Source: Moniliella sp. 'wahieum'
Taxonomy: Eukaryota > Basidiomycota > Moniliellomycetes > Moniliellales > Moniliellaceae
Assembly (NCBI GenBank): GCA_003971905.1
Contig: RSEE01000024.1
Coordinates: 248,001 to 312,000 of the forward strand
DNA length: 64,000 bases
Direction: 5' to 3'
Below the pieces are notes generated by a model, which searched no databases, had not been told where the DNA came from, and worked only from the letters and a program-made list of their open reading frames with translations. The position numbers were made by a program, and so were the translations under genes. Of this stretch, positions 47,251-58,153 are shown in pieces; position 1 is the stretch's first letter; each line of letters starts with the position of its first letter.

Positions 47251-49610
47251 ATGGCACACTTCCTTCCTCTCCTCCTCCTCCTCCTCCTCCTTCCTCCTCC
47301 TCCTCCTCCTCTTTCTCGTCCTCCTCCTGCTCATCTTCCTCCGCACCACCACCACCACCACCACCTCTCGGCTCCTCTTGCCCGCCTCTCCATGCCCCGC
47401 CTCGCCCCCAGCAAAGCTAAGACGGCCAAGATGCCGAGCTGGCGCTGGCATGCCATCCGTCGCATCCTCTTGCTTGCTTCATTACCCATGCATATCACCG
47501 CCCATTCCCCACCCCAACCCAGCAGCCCCCGCTACTTGTCTGGTACGCCCCTCTCCCACTGGAGTACATCGAGGTCGACAGACGAAAACAATGGCTGATC
47601 CTCATCGGCTCTCCCCGCAGATCTCCGGGTGGATGCACTGAAACGTGCCGAGCTGCTCCAATCGGCTCAAACGGAGCACCACTCGTCCGACTGCTACTAC
47701 CACACCTCCACCTTCATCAGGACGCACCTGCACTCCCATGTCACCTCCGACGTGCCAGGCGATTGGGCATTGGGGGCGAGCAAACAAGCCACGCGTCTGG
47801 ACCGGATGCGAGCCAGTGTGTTGAGCTAGCGCGGTGCGAGATCGAATTGGCCGGCCTGTCTACCCCAGCCGAATGCCAAGACCTCCCGCTTCTCCCTGAT
47901 CCCAGTACACATCCTGACCAGGACCGAACCGGTTCTTATCCGCGCCTCCTCCGGCGTTGCATAGAGTACGTACGTGTTCACCTACATTTTCTTCTTTGGC
48001 CCCTGACCCCCGCTCCTTCTGCACCTTTAGATCCCTTTCCCGCTCTCCCCAACTCTGGACATCCTATGTTACGGCCAGCCGTGACTTTGACGTGCATTGC
48101 ATCCAACTTCGTCAGGCGCAAGGGGTGGACCAAGCGCGGGATACGTGGCGCACCGCGTTGGAGGAACAAGCGCAGCTAATCCACGTTGTGCAACAAGGCC
48201 TGGAACGATGGAATGCGGTGTACGCCGTCCAAACGGACCAACTGCATGAACTGGCTGCCGCGCTGCAACAGGACCTGGACGCCCTTCGGGCCGAGCATGC
48301 CAATCTATCCCGCCAGACGCAACATGCCGTCGAGGAACAGCTTGCGTCGCTTACCGACAGATCGGACCAAGCTCATCAGCACGTACTGGTAGCGATGGAA
48401 GAGCGCTCGCGAGCGTTGGATACCGACCTTCACATTTTTTTGGCTGAGCAGGCGGAGACCCTGCAAACCCAGTTGGATTCGCTGTTGCGCACCACCATCC
48501 ACGCGTTGGACCGAGAAGTGACCAATCTGTTGCACCCGGTGCAGGAGGAAGTGGGCGGGCTATCCAAGGAGATGCATACGCTCAAGTTGAGCGCAATGGA
48601 AGTGGGCACAGACCTGCTGAGCGCGCGCCACGGCTTGCGCGCCCTAGACACCCATCTGGATTCCTTGCACAGTCACATTGACCTTGTTTTGGCGGATTGG
48701 ACGCGGATTGCCGAGCAGACAACACTGGCGGTAGAAGGGAGCGAACGGATGACCCAGTCGTTGGTCCAGCTGGACCAGATGACCCAACGCAAGACGGCTT
48801 CGATGGCTGCACTGCTCGATCGAGCATTCGGGTCCCGGGCAGTGGTGCTCGAGTCGGCGGTACGTTTCACGCTCCTCTATGCCCCCGAGGTGATCAAGTC
48901 CCTGTTGGTCCCTCTGGTGGCGATGAGCGTGCGGGGAACGTGGTCGTTGGGTGCGCTCGTCATGTGCGCTCTGGGTCACGGTATGGTGGTCCTGTTGCGA
49001 TGGTCACGCGGGGGGAGGGTGGTATAGGATCCGGCGCGAGCGGGGTCTCATGCTTGCTTCCCTTGCTTCCCAAACTCGCCTTGATCCGCCACCTCCTTCT
49101 CCCGTCCCATCTTCCGTTCCTTCGATCTCAGAACAAGCTCTCTTCGCCCCCCCCGTTCCCTCGCCAATTGAATCCGAATTGGACAATGTGCACCTTGGGC
49201 CAACCGATGCTTGCCCACCCGTCTTTCCCTATCCCCTCCCCTGTTCTTCTCATCCAGGGTGGGGGCGCTCAAGTTCTCTTCGCCCAGCTGCACAGCGTGC
49301 TAGCACGCCTTCCAACCTATTTCCGAACCGATTCGACGACGCAGGGGCTGTCGTGCCCAAACCCCCATGTGCACCCCGATCGACCTTGAGTTTGAGGTTG
49401 ACGCCAGGGCCCCAAGTCTGGGCCAACCGACGTGAACCAGTGGAATGGGGCGAGGCGGCAAGGGAAGGAGAGGCGGTAGGGTGGCCTGTCGCCAGTGCGC
49501 AGGGGTCGGACGCAGTGGATCCGGTGGAAGCCTGGCGATCCACCGTGGCTTCGTCCCAGGATGCGCCGACGGAGCTGTCTGAAGCCTACGAAGTGGAGAT
49601 TCTTGTCTAA
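47251..49610 (+). CDS. KAR5: Kar5/Tht1-type nuclear fusion protein
   Basis: Membrane protein of the ER/nuclear envelope needed for karyogamy after mating. Conserved elements are RVDALKRAELLQSA, DCYYHTS, LARCEIELAGLSTPAEC and RCIESLSRSPQLWTSYV with DFDVHCIQLRQ, the Cys-rich Kar5 domain. A long coiled coil follows (about 48.1-48.8 kb), then hydrophobic segments (FTLLYAPEVIKSLLVPLVAM, ALVMCALGHGMVVLL) as membrane anchors. Introns are 47543-47620 and 47966-48030; the latter joins RCIE to SLSRSPQ. One frame change occurs near 47825. A literal stop is at 49027 right after a GGGGGG run; the next frame stays coding-like to AYEVEILV at 49610, so the tail is uncertain. The start may instead be 47392. 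Confidence 0.75.
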
Positions 49611-50403
49611 ATATCGGTTGGTTTGGGCAAGTAAGTCTGTCCCCCCCTCCCCTCCCCTCTTACATTCACATGGCCATGACCATGAACCTCAAGATATCCA
49701 TCCGTGGCTTTTGTTTGCTTGTTCTTTTGGTTGGCCAGTTTCAAGGATTCCAATGTGCACTTCACATGCTTGCCTGCATCGATTTTGATCGCCATCTCAG
49801 CTCTGTGGATCGGATTGTATACCGTTTTTACCGTCCCCCTGCTTTGAATATAGAATCCAACTCTTTGTTCATGCCATTTCGCGCTGGAGAACATCCATGG
49901 AGTCATCGACATAACTTCATCTCTGTCCGGAAGATCGTAAGAACGGGTTTGGGGCCCTCGAGGTCGGAAAGATAAACAAAAATGATGCTGGAAGCAGGGG
50001 TCTGGGATAGAAGGGCGGGGTTCGAGCGAGGCGTCCGTGCTGTGTGAGGATGCGGGGAAACAGTGCCAGGCGCCTCAGAAGTGTGGAGGATGGCGGGAGG
50101 GAACAGCCACTCTCTTCTGATTGAGAGTCATAGGGCCAGCTAGTCATATTAGATCCTCGGTGGATCTTGTGGTATCCGCTGTTGGTCACCTCGATCACCC
50201 CTGCGGAGAGTCATATACTGCCACGGAGTCGCACAGCGTAACACTACTACCGCCAACCGCTCAAGCCGCTGGCAAGTTCGAAGAAATCCAACGGAGATAA
50301 ATTTCATCTCGGTTGGATGTGCTGGATCCGCTCCAATCCGTTCGCCTCCCTCGCCTTCGCCTTCGCCTCCGCTATTCCCCGACCACCACCTCTGCCACCG
50401 ACG
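49611..50403. other. intergenic, ArgJ upstream
   Basis: Mixed-composition region between the Kar5-like gene and ArgJ. I see no supported gene; small frames lack any domain. Confidence 0.5.
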
Positions 50404-51875
50404 ATGCTCCTTCTTCGTCCTCTGCACGCCGCCACGCGGTCCTTCAGCACCTCTGCCCTGCGCAGCTCCGACAAGGCCAGCCGGTTTGTCCGCCCCGTGG
50501 CCAAGGAGATGCTGCCCAAGGGCTACGCCGTGTCTGCCACCTACGCCGGCATCAAGGCTGCCATCTCGCCCAAGCTTACCGCGCCCTCTGCTGCGGCCAG
50601 CACGCCCAAGCCCGATCTGGCCTTGGTCGTGTCTGCCTACCCTGCCTCGGTCGCAGGCACGTTTACCCAGAACGTGTTCCAAGCTGCGCCGGTGCAGTTT
50701 GATGCGGCGCTGCTGAGCCAGGGGGTGCAAGCGCGTGCGGTGCTGGTCAACTCGGGGTGTGCGAATGCTGTGAGGGCGAGCAAGGGCTTGCAGATGTCAA
50801 GACGTTAACGGAGCAAGTCAGTACGCTTCTCGCGCCGGCCAAAGGGCTGGGCAAAGCACCGTCCACGCCCGAGGCCGCGACGCTGATGATGTCGACCGGT
50901 GTGATTGGGGTCCCCTTGCCGCTAGGCACGATCCAGCGTGCGCTACCGCACTTGGCTTCGGGTATGGTCTTGCGTAACGATCCCGAAGCCTGGGACGAGA
51001 CCAGTCGTGCGTTCATGACGACCGACACGTTCCCCAAGCTGCGTGCGCGTACGTTCCAAGTTGGTGGCCAGACCTGTCGTTTGGTCGGGATCTCCAAGGG
51101 CGCCGGCATGATCCATCCGAGGATGGGCGCACCAACGTCGTTGCATGCCACATTACTTTCGCTTGTAGCGACCGATGCGCCTGTGGCGCCTGAAGCGCTG
51201 CAGACGGCGCTCAACCACGCTGTCAGTCGTTCGTTCAACTCCATCTCGGTCGACGGCGACATGAGCACCAACGATACTGTTCTTGCCTTGGCCAATGGGG
51301 CTGTGGATCGTTCCGCGCCGCTTTTGACAGAAGGTGATGCGGACTTTGCCACGTTCCAACACCACCTTACTTCGCTCTGCCTTGAACTTGCTCATCTTCT
51401 CGTCCGCGACGGCGAGGGCGCTACCAAGTTTGTCCAGGTGAGCGTGACGGGGGCTCCGACTAGGGACCAAGCTCACGCCGTTGCTCTTCCATTTCCACCT
51501 CGGCGCTGGTCAAGACGGCGTTGCATGGTTCGGATGCGAATTGGGGGCGCATCCTCTGTGCGGCAGGGTACGCACCTTTGCCCCCTTTACGCCGAAGGGG
51601 GAACGTGTGCAAGCGGGCCAAGCGCCCTGGCGCATCAACCCGGCCAAGGTCAGTGTCACCTTCTCCCTCCGCCCGGGGTGGAGGCAGCGGCGCCGCTACC
51701 CGTGCTCAAAGATGGGGTACCGCAGGCGGTGGATGAGCAGGCAGCAGCAGAGTTGTTGGCCCATGAAGATATTGTCATCCGGGTCGACCTGCAAGAAGGA
51801 GAGGCCAGTGCGGACTTTTGGACGTGCGACTTGAGCAAGGAGTATGTGGCGATCAATGGCGACTACCGTTCCTGA
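50404..51875 (+). CDS. ARG7: ornithine/glutamate N-acetyltransferase (ArgJ), mitochondrial
   Basis: Recycles acetyl from N-acetylornithine to glutamate in the arginine cycle. [22 protein letters not shown] is a mitochondrial presequence. Signature parts are [62 protein letters not shown] and the autocleavage region [14 protein letters not shown], where Thr becomes the N-terminal nucleophile. The second subunit has [35 protein letters not shown] and the end YWTCDLS-like [19 protein letters not shown]. Frames change several times (near 50775, 51485 and 51560-51680), the first two fitting a one-base loss. No clear intron is needed. Confidence 0.88.
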
Positions 51876-52313
51876 AGTGCAGGCCTCCGTCTGAGGGGCC
51901 TGCGGCCTGAGGCCTGATCGATGATCCCAGATCGTTCTAGCTTTCTGGCTTTCTGGTTCCATCAAACTGAACCCATGTCTACTGCCTACCCCCACCACTG
52001 CCGCTACGAGCCAACCCATAAACCCACTGTACACAGAGATCCACCAGTGAATATAAGGATCCGCGAGGCTCAACGCAACGCATCCGAAACAGCCCCGATG
52101 AGCAGAAAGAGAAGTAAAAATGGCAAGGGAGGGGGGGTGGGGGGGGGGGGGAAAGCGCTTAACGCGAACCTAGGCGAGCTCGACCAATATCCAAATCCGA
52201 AGGCAGATCATCCGAAAGGTCCGACTTGAAAAGGCCAAGCGGCATAAGCGGGGATTGAAGTGCAGCCCTCTGTCCTTCCCTTCCCCCTCCTGGCCGAAGA
52301 TCCGTGATGGGCG
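51876..52313. other. convergent intergenic region
   Basis: 3' flanks of ArgJ (+) and the next minus-strand gene. It contains G runs at 52131-52151 and no gene. Confidence 0.5.
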
Positions 52314-53949
52314 TCATGCCCACCGTTTGTCTCGGGCGGCACGAGCGCGTGCAGAGACGATTCGGTCCCAGTTCACTGCACTTTCCCGAGGCGCATCTGC
52401 CGTCGCGCCTCGCCACATCCAATCGGGCAACTGACGCGCCGCCTGCGTCGCAATCCAGTTCCCCCCTTCTCGGATGCTGGGCGTAGCGGAAGGACCGCTG
52501 GTTCCAGAGGTCCGCAGTGAGTAAGGGTAGGATTCGGGCGCCGAAGTACGCGCCCGACCGACCCGTTCTGCCCACCCAGACGGGGGAGACTCGGCCACAG
52601 TGTCCCCTAAGCCCTGGCCCACCGAACGATTTCGTTCCCGCTCCGAGATGGATGGGGTGCGTGTGTGCCGAGCGAGAGAGGCGGTAGATGCCCGTGCAGA
52701 ATGGACAGAGGGTGTGGCCACCCGGTTCGATCGCGACCCATCCCGGTCGGAATAGAGGGAAAGGGTGCGCCCTCGTGCCGAGTGGAGAGGCATGGAAGGT
52801 GAGCGGGCCCGTACGCGGCGGGCAGAGGTAGAATGATAGCTTCTCAAACTGCTAAAGGAGGAAGATTTGTTGTGCCCACGCGAACGGGCCGATATGGGAT
52901 GCGGGTGCGGATGGGGGTGCCGCCCCAGGTCCAGGTCCAGGTCCAGGTCCAGGTCCAAGTCCAGGTCCCTCGTCCCGTCCTCCTCCCATGCTTCCGACAG
53001 GACCTGGGACCCATGCTCCCATCCGATCCCAAAAGAGGCACGTTGCAGGCGTGCCGAGGGGGTCCAGGAATAGCTCATTTTGGAGCAGGTGGAAGGCCGA
53101 GCGGTGGAACTAGAATCGTTGCTTTGTTCGCTCCTGGGCCGGGGGGATCTAGACCGGCGTCGCCGGGAACTGGACGAAAAACGGAACAGGGGGCCGTTGA
53201 TTCGCTCGTGATCCCTTGCCTGCCTCTCGCGGTCCAACAAGGACCCACGAATGGCGCGGTCAATCGAAGATGTGTCGGTTGCAGATGTGGCGACAGTCGG
53301 TGGGGGGAGCAGGTCTCTGCTTCGGCCCACCTCAGCGGTTGGGGGAAGCCAGGCCAGGCCTGGCACAGGCGTATCTTCCCGCACTCGGGTGCGTGAACGC
53401 GGTAGGAGTGCAGGCTGGGGCCGTGGGGTCAAACTTTGGGAATCGCGCTGACGCGAGTGGGCGCGGTCGCGCTCGACGGCTTGCACCACATCGTGGATGA
53501 GGCGGAGGGCGTTTAGCCGTCCGGGCGGGGTGGGCGACCTAGTTGGTCCCACCGTCTCGGCCAAGGCAGATGGGGACGGTATCTGGCTGGGGCGCAGGCG
53601 CAGGCGCAGGCGTGGGGATGGACGTCGGGGTGGCTAGGCCGCTCGAGGGCCGGCGCCAGGGCTGCGCGCCGGGCGGGAGGGTGCGGTGGAGGGTGCGCGG
53701 GTTGAAGGTCTGCTGGCGTCCCTGGTCGGGGCCGCAGAGCCAGCACACGCGGTAGACGCCTTCGTCGGCCAGCTCGCCGAGCGTGGAGGCGCGGGCGTTC
53801 TTGGTGGCGTAGACGGAGCAGTACGCGTCGCCGCGCTCCAGCGCCGCGCGCGCGGGCGCGAGGAGGAGGTGCTCCATCTGCCGCACCGCCGCGCGCTCGG
53901 CGGGCATCGGCGCGTACACGCCCGACGCGTCCGACGCGTCGTCGGCCAT
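52314..53949 (-). CDS. unrecognised Ser/Arg-rich protein
   Basis: I do not recognise the family. The start MADDASDASGVYAPMPAERA leads to a compact-looking N-terminal part with YCSVYATKNARASTLGELA and a CxxC in VYRVCWLCGPDQG. The rest is Ser/Arg/Pro-rich and probably disordered, with SSRRRRSRSPRPRS, an Asp-Leu dipeptide run encoded by CCAGGT hexamers (52925-52970) and an HPHPHP run. It ends in a coding-like tail, QLPDWMWRGATADAPRE and SAVNWDRIVSARARAARDKRWA. The frame changes once near 53540-53560 next to a G/C-rich stretch. It shares a 338-base divergent promoter with the Rtc4-domain gene. Confidence 0.55.
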
Positions 53950-54287
53950 GGCGTGTGGGGGGGTTATCGACAACCCAAAGCTGGCCGTCTGGCGGCAGTG
54001 CACCCTGGCACGCGTGTGCCGCCGCCTGCGCGCTGTGACGTCATGATGCTCGGCCATGCAGCGCACACACACGCACCCGCCGCACCACGCCAGTGCCCAT
54101 GCGGCGCACCCCGCCCGCCCGCACGGCGGCAGCGTCGCGCCGCCGCCTGGGCCACCGCGCCTTCCGCCCAGCCGCGGAACGGCGCTCCCAGCCTCGCTCG
54201 GCTGCCCACCCGCGCCCCGCCACGACAAGGAGAAAGCCAGCCCACCTACCTACACCCCAGCGCATCTACGCGCCCCCCACCTACACC
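53950..54287. promoter_or_regulatory. divergent promoter
   Basis: A 338-base GC-rich gap between two divergent starts. It contains a TGACGTCA palindrome (54036-54043), a CRE/ATF-type site. Confidence 0.45.
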
Positions 54288-55939
54288 ATGGCCGCCGTCG
54301 AGGACGACGCGCCGCCGCTCTCCCAGACGGCGCAGAGGATGCTCGACGCGCTCCAGAGCGACTCGTCGCCGTCCCCTCGCCCCCCGCCTCCCCCGCTCTC
54401 CTACCCCACTCCGCCCTGCGCTCCGACCCGACACAGCGGCAGCAGCCACCGCGACCCCCTCTGCGACCACGACAGCGACGACCCTTCCTCGCCCCGCCTC
54501 GCTATCCCATGCATCCCAGCCCCTCCCCATCACCGGCGCACGCCGACGAGCCCGCGGACCCTTCGCCCGTGTCTGAGCCGGCGACACCGGCCGCCAAACG
54601 CCGCAAACTGCCTCCGCCCAACCCCCGACGAGCCAAAGGCAAGACGCGCCCCCCACTCACCCAGTCCCGCCCCCCTCATGCCAGCCTCTCGCCTGTCTCC
54701 TCTCACCCGACCAAGATACCAGCGGCGCAGCGCCCGATCCCAAGCCCTGCGCCAAGCTCAAGTTGGTTCCCAAATATGCCTTTGACGAAGCCCGCCTGGA
54801 GGAGGTCATGGCCGACTATGGCGGAGTCAAGGGACTGGAGGAGTTGGCGCTCAAAAGCCAATCCGAACGTAAGACCTTGGTGTGCGTCCTTCTCCCTCTT
54901 TCTGCTTGACTCTCTTCCGGTTCCCGTTTCCCGTTTCATTTTTCCCTTTATCCCTGCCCCCGTTTTTTCCCTTTCTTTCCATCCCTGCTCTAGTGCCTCG
55001 TGCTCACCTGCTTCGGCTACAGGAAGCATGCGCGTCAACAGCGCCGCTTGCCCCAAGACGCAAGCAAGTTGAAAGTCTGTCCGTTTTGCCAGGAGCCCCT
55101 GCCACGAAAACCGACCGCTGTGCTGATCGCGCTGCTCACGCCTTTGCTTGCTGCTTGTGCCAATGGCACAGTAGGGGACCAAGCGCGTGTGGAATGCTGT
55201 GTCCGGCACCGCGTCGAGCGAGACAACATTGGTGCCCGCTGCGCGGCGACGTGGGTGGCCAAGTGCGGTGGACCCGGCAGCGCTGGTGAGGCGGTTGACT
55301 TCTCCAGCCATCTGGGCCGAGATCCTGCGCTCGGCGCTGCACCCAGAGCAGCACAGCTTTCTCTTCCCCATTGTGCGTGCTCGTCTGGCAAATAAAGAAG
55401 AGGACGTGCTGGGGCGTTGAATCGGATGACGACCGAGCAGGCTGGGTACATGGGGGAGGTGGGGTGGAATGCGATCTATCAACTGTTGATGCGTCACCTG
55501 CACAACCTCGCTGATCCCCGCAAAAATATTTCTCTCCTCACTGGGATGGTCCTTCGGCGCGGACCTTGCGCTGCGCATCGCGCCCCTGAGCCCGGGAGAA
55601 CTGATCACGTCGGTTCTGGTTCCCGAGGCGGTGGACCGGTTGATCCAACTGGACCTGTTGGAAGGCGAGTGAAGCGGCGGCGTACCCCTCCACCCGCCGC
55701 CCGCTCTGTCCGACGAGGCACGAGGAACCGTGCCTTGGCCCGTACGCCTGAGCCTGAACCCGAGGAGAAGAGCCCACGCCAGGCCCTGAGGCCGAGACTA
55801 CACTGTCTCCAGTACCTCTCTCCCTCCGCTGACGGACGCAGCTGGGGAACCGCTGTCTGCGGAAGCGGTGAAAGAGGCTTGGTCTGCACTCTACCAAGCC
55901 GAGCAGCAGGGCAAATCACCCTCCTCCAAGCGGATATGA
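54288..55939 (+). CDS. RTC4: Rtc4-domain protein
   Basis: Resembles 'restriction of telomere capping 4' domain proteins of fungi. The N-terminus (MAAVEDDAPPLSQTAQRMLDAL) is Ser/Pro-rich with basic patches, then LVPKYAFDEARLEEVMADYGG. The Rtc4 domain shows KLKVCPFCQEPLPRKPT, a basic-His part in a neighbouring frame (RHRVERDNIGAR and RRRGWPSAV), GYMGEVGWNAIYQLL in place of the usual GYYGxRG, and VLVPEAVDRLIQLDLL. A 154-nt intron is likely at 54869-55022. Frames change several times between 54730 and 55700. The last frame (PLTDAAGEPLSAEAVKEAW...SKRI) is coding-like and ends at 55939. In yeast the role is indirect genetic suppression of cdc13; the biochemical function is unknown. Confidence 0.7.
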
Positions 55940-56365
55940 TTCGGCTCCAGTCATCAGTTTATGGAGCATCCATGTTCCCCATGCCCAACTCGTGACTTGC
56001 ATGCGCACGCTTGCTTGCTTGTCCATTGATTGCAATGAAAACAGAATAAACCTAAACTCACCTATGCTTCCTGATAATGTTTCTCTCCGAACTGGTACGG
56101 GAGACAGAGACATGAGATACGTCCAGGTCCTCCGTCGGCTGCGTTTTCCGGTCAGGAGGAGTAGAAGCTCCGGGAGAGGGTGGGCACCGCAGGTATTTGG
56201 GTGTGCCACGCCAATCGACGAGAATGCTGCGCAGTACGTAATCCCAGCCACCTGGCTGTCCAGCAGAATCGGGGTCCCAAGGCCAGTAATTAATAACTCA
56301 TCTCCTCTCTCCTCTCTTCCTCCTTCTCTTCCTCCTCCTCCTCCTCCACTCCCTCCCTGACCAGC
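55940..56365. other. intergenic, ABHD11 upstream
   Basis: 3' flank of the Rtc4-domain gene and CT-rich leader (56295-56350) of the next gene. No gene is seen. Confidence 0.5.
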
Positions 56366-57537
56366 ATGCTCGCGCCGCGCTCCGCCATCCGCAGTCTCGC
56401 CTGCAGGCCCCTCGCTATCCGCTGCCTCTCCACGACCGCTGTGCCTCCCCCCACGATCCAAACCGTCGCACTGGACTACGAGCACTTCCCCGTCCCTCCC
56501 CTTGCCCGCGCGGTCCATCACCCCCATCCCCACCACCCCCCGCACCCCGAGAGCAGCGGACCGCAAGCCGCGCGCGCGCCCATGTCCAGGCCGTCGTCAT
56601 TGCCCATGGTCTGTTTGGGTCGAAGCAGAACTGGCGCAGCATCGCCCGCAGGATGGCCCAACGGTGGCGCGTCGACATCTACACCCTCGACTGCGCAACC
56701 ACGGTGACAGTCCCCATTGGCAGGGATGAGCTATGCAGCGATGGCGGCGGATGTGATCCGTTTCTCCGCACCCCAAGTGCTGCGCGATGTGCTGGGTGGG
56801 ACACTCGATGGGCGGCAAGACGATGTTGGCAACCGCGTTGGATCCGACTGTGCGCCCGCTGCGCTAGCTGGTGTGGTGAGCTTGATATGTCTCCTGCACG
56901 AGGTGCTCTCAGCACCGAATTTGACGTACGTCCCTGATCCAACCGCACCATACTCCCTTTCCTCCCCGTGCTTTCCCCCGCTGACTTGTCAATGCAGGCC
57001 TACTGAACGCCATGATCGAGATTGAGGCGGCGAAGGTCAAGACGCGCAAGAAGCCGATCAGATGTTGGCCCGGATCGAGTCGTCGTTGAGCGTGCGTCAG
57101 TTCCTGCTGACCAACCTGGAGAGGAAGGAGGGCGACGTTTTGGTCGTTCCGCATCCCGTTGGGGATTCTCAAGGATAGCATTGGGCAACTGGGAGATTTC
57201 CCCTACGCGCCAGGGGAGAGGACGTACGATGGCCGGGCTCTGTTCATCAAAGGGGCGAAGAGCAAGTATTTCATCCGATCTCTCTATCACGCCAGGGCGA
57301 GATTCGAGTTGGAGAGCTGACACGAAAGGAACGACAGGTACATCAACCATAAGAAAAATCCCTGTGGCCAATGCGCTGTTTCCCACCCACACCCATGTTA
57401 CTCTGGATACGGGGCATTGGGTCCAGGCTGAAAGACCGCATGCAGTAATTGACGCGATTGAACAATTTATGGCCGCCGGTTCCAGAGCCCCAATGGCATC
57501 CCAATGCAGCGCTGGCCTCACAAGTACGCTACCTTAA
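56366..57537 (+). CDS. IMO32: alpha/beta hydrolase, ABHD11/Imo32 type
   Basis: Mitochondrial-type alpha/beta hydrolase. The N-terminus MLAPRSAIRSLACRPLAIRCL is a presequence. Conserved parts are VVIAHGLFGSKQNWRSIARRM, NHGDSPHW, SYAAMAADVIRF, the nucleophile region MGGKTMLA (from CACTCGATGGGCGGCAAG near 56803), LNAMIEIEAAKV, LSVRQFLLTNL, FIKGAKSKY and DTGHWVQAERPHAVIDAIEQF, which holds the catalytic His. An intron at 56926-56997 has a GTACGT donor and GCAG acceptor; another is possible between 57265 and 57335, before YINHKK. The frame changes several times in the first 500 bases. Substrate is unknown; mammalian ABHD11 protects lipoylated 2-oxoglutarate dehydrogenase. Confidence 0.8.
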
Positions 57538-58153
57538 ACGTTGCAAGGACCCATTGGCATTGCATCGTGGTGGCGCCCACCCCCGTTTCCCGATACTTGA
57601 CACCAAGCTCAACCAGAGCGCAGAACTCGCATTATTAATCAATCAATGTATTCCACCATCCACCAGTATGCCGCACCACACACCACAACACCACCACGCT
57701 TGTGCAAGCAAGCAAGATACTCGCTCGATCAGCACCCCTTTTAATCATGCACCAAGGGACTACATTGCGATCGATGTATCCATATGCACTTTGTACGTCG
57801 AGAATGCAAGATCAATACGACTGAAGAGGCGGTTGGAACTAAGGCAAATCAGGACCTATGTGGCAGAGAACGAAACAGATGAAGGGAGAAAAAGAAACAT
57901 CAATCAGATGCACGAGGGCATCATCTAAGGAGAAAGAAAGGAAGAAAGGAAGAAGAGGGAAAGGCTAGAGACGTGGGGGAACCAGTGGCCATGACAAAAG
58001 AGGAGGTGAGGGGGGGGGGGCAATAATTGGGAGGAAACGAAAGTGGATGAGAGAGGATGGGAGAAAGGAGAGTGAGCTTCTCACCGGAGCAAAAATGAAG
58101 GTGGGGCGAAGCAAGTGGACAAAGGAGAGGAGAGGTGAAAAGGGAAGATGCGC
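57538..58153. other. convergent intergenic region
   Basis: 3' flanks of the hydrolase (+) and of the giant repeat gene (-). It contains GAAAGGAAGAAAGG purine repeats (57930-57960) and a G run at 58010-58020. No gene is seen. Confidence 0.5.

Noticed and set aside
50010-50045. A GGGGTTCGA word resembling a tRNA T-arm.
   Set aside because: No acceptor stem, D-arm or anticodon arm can be formed around it.
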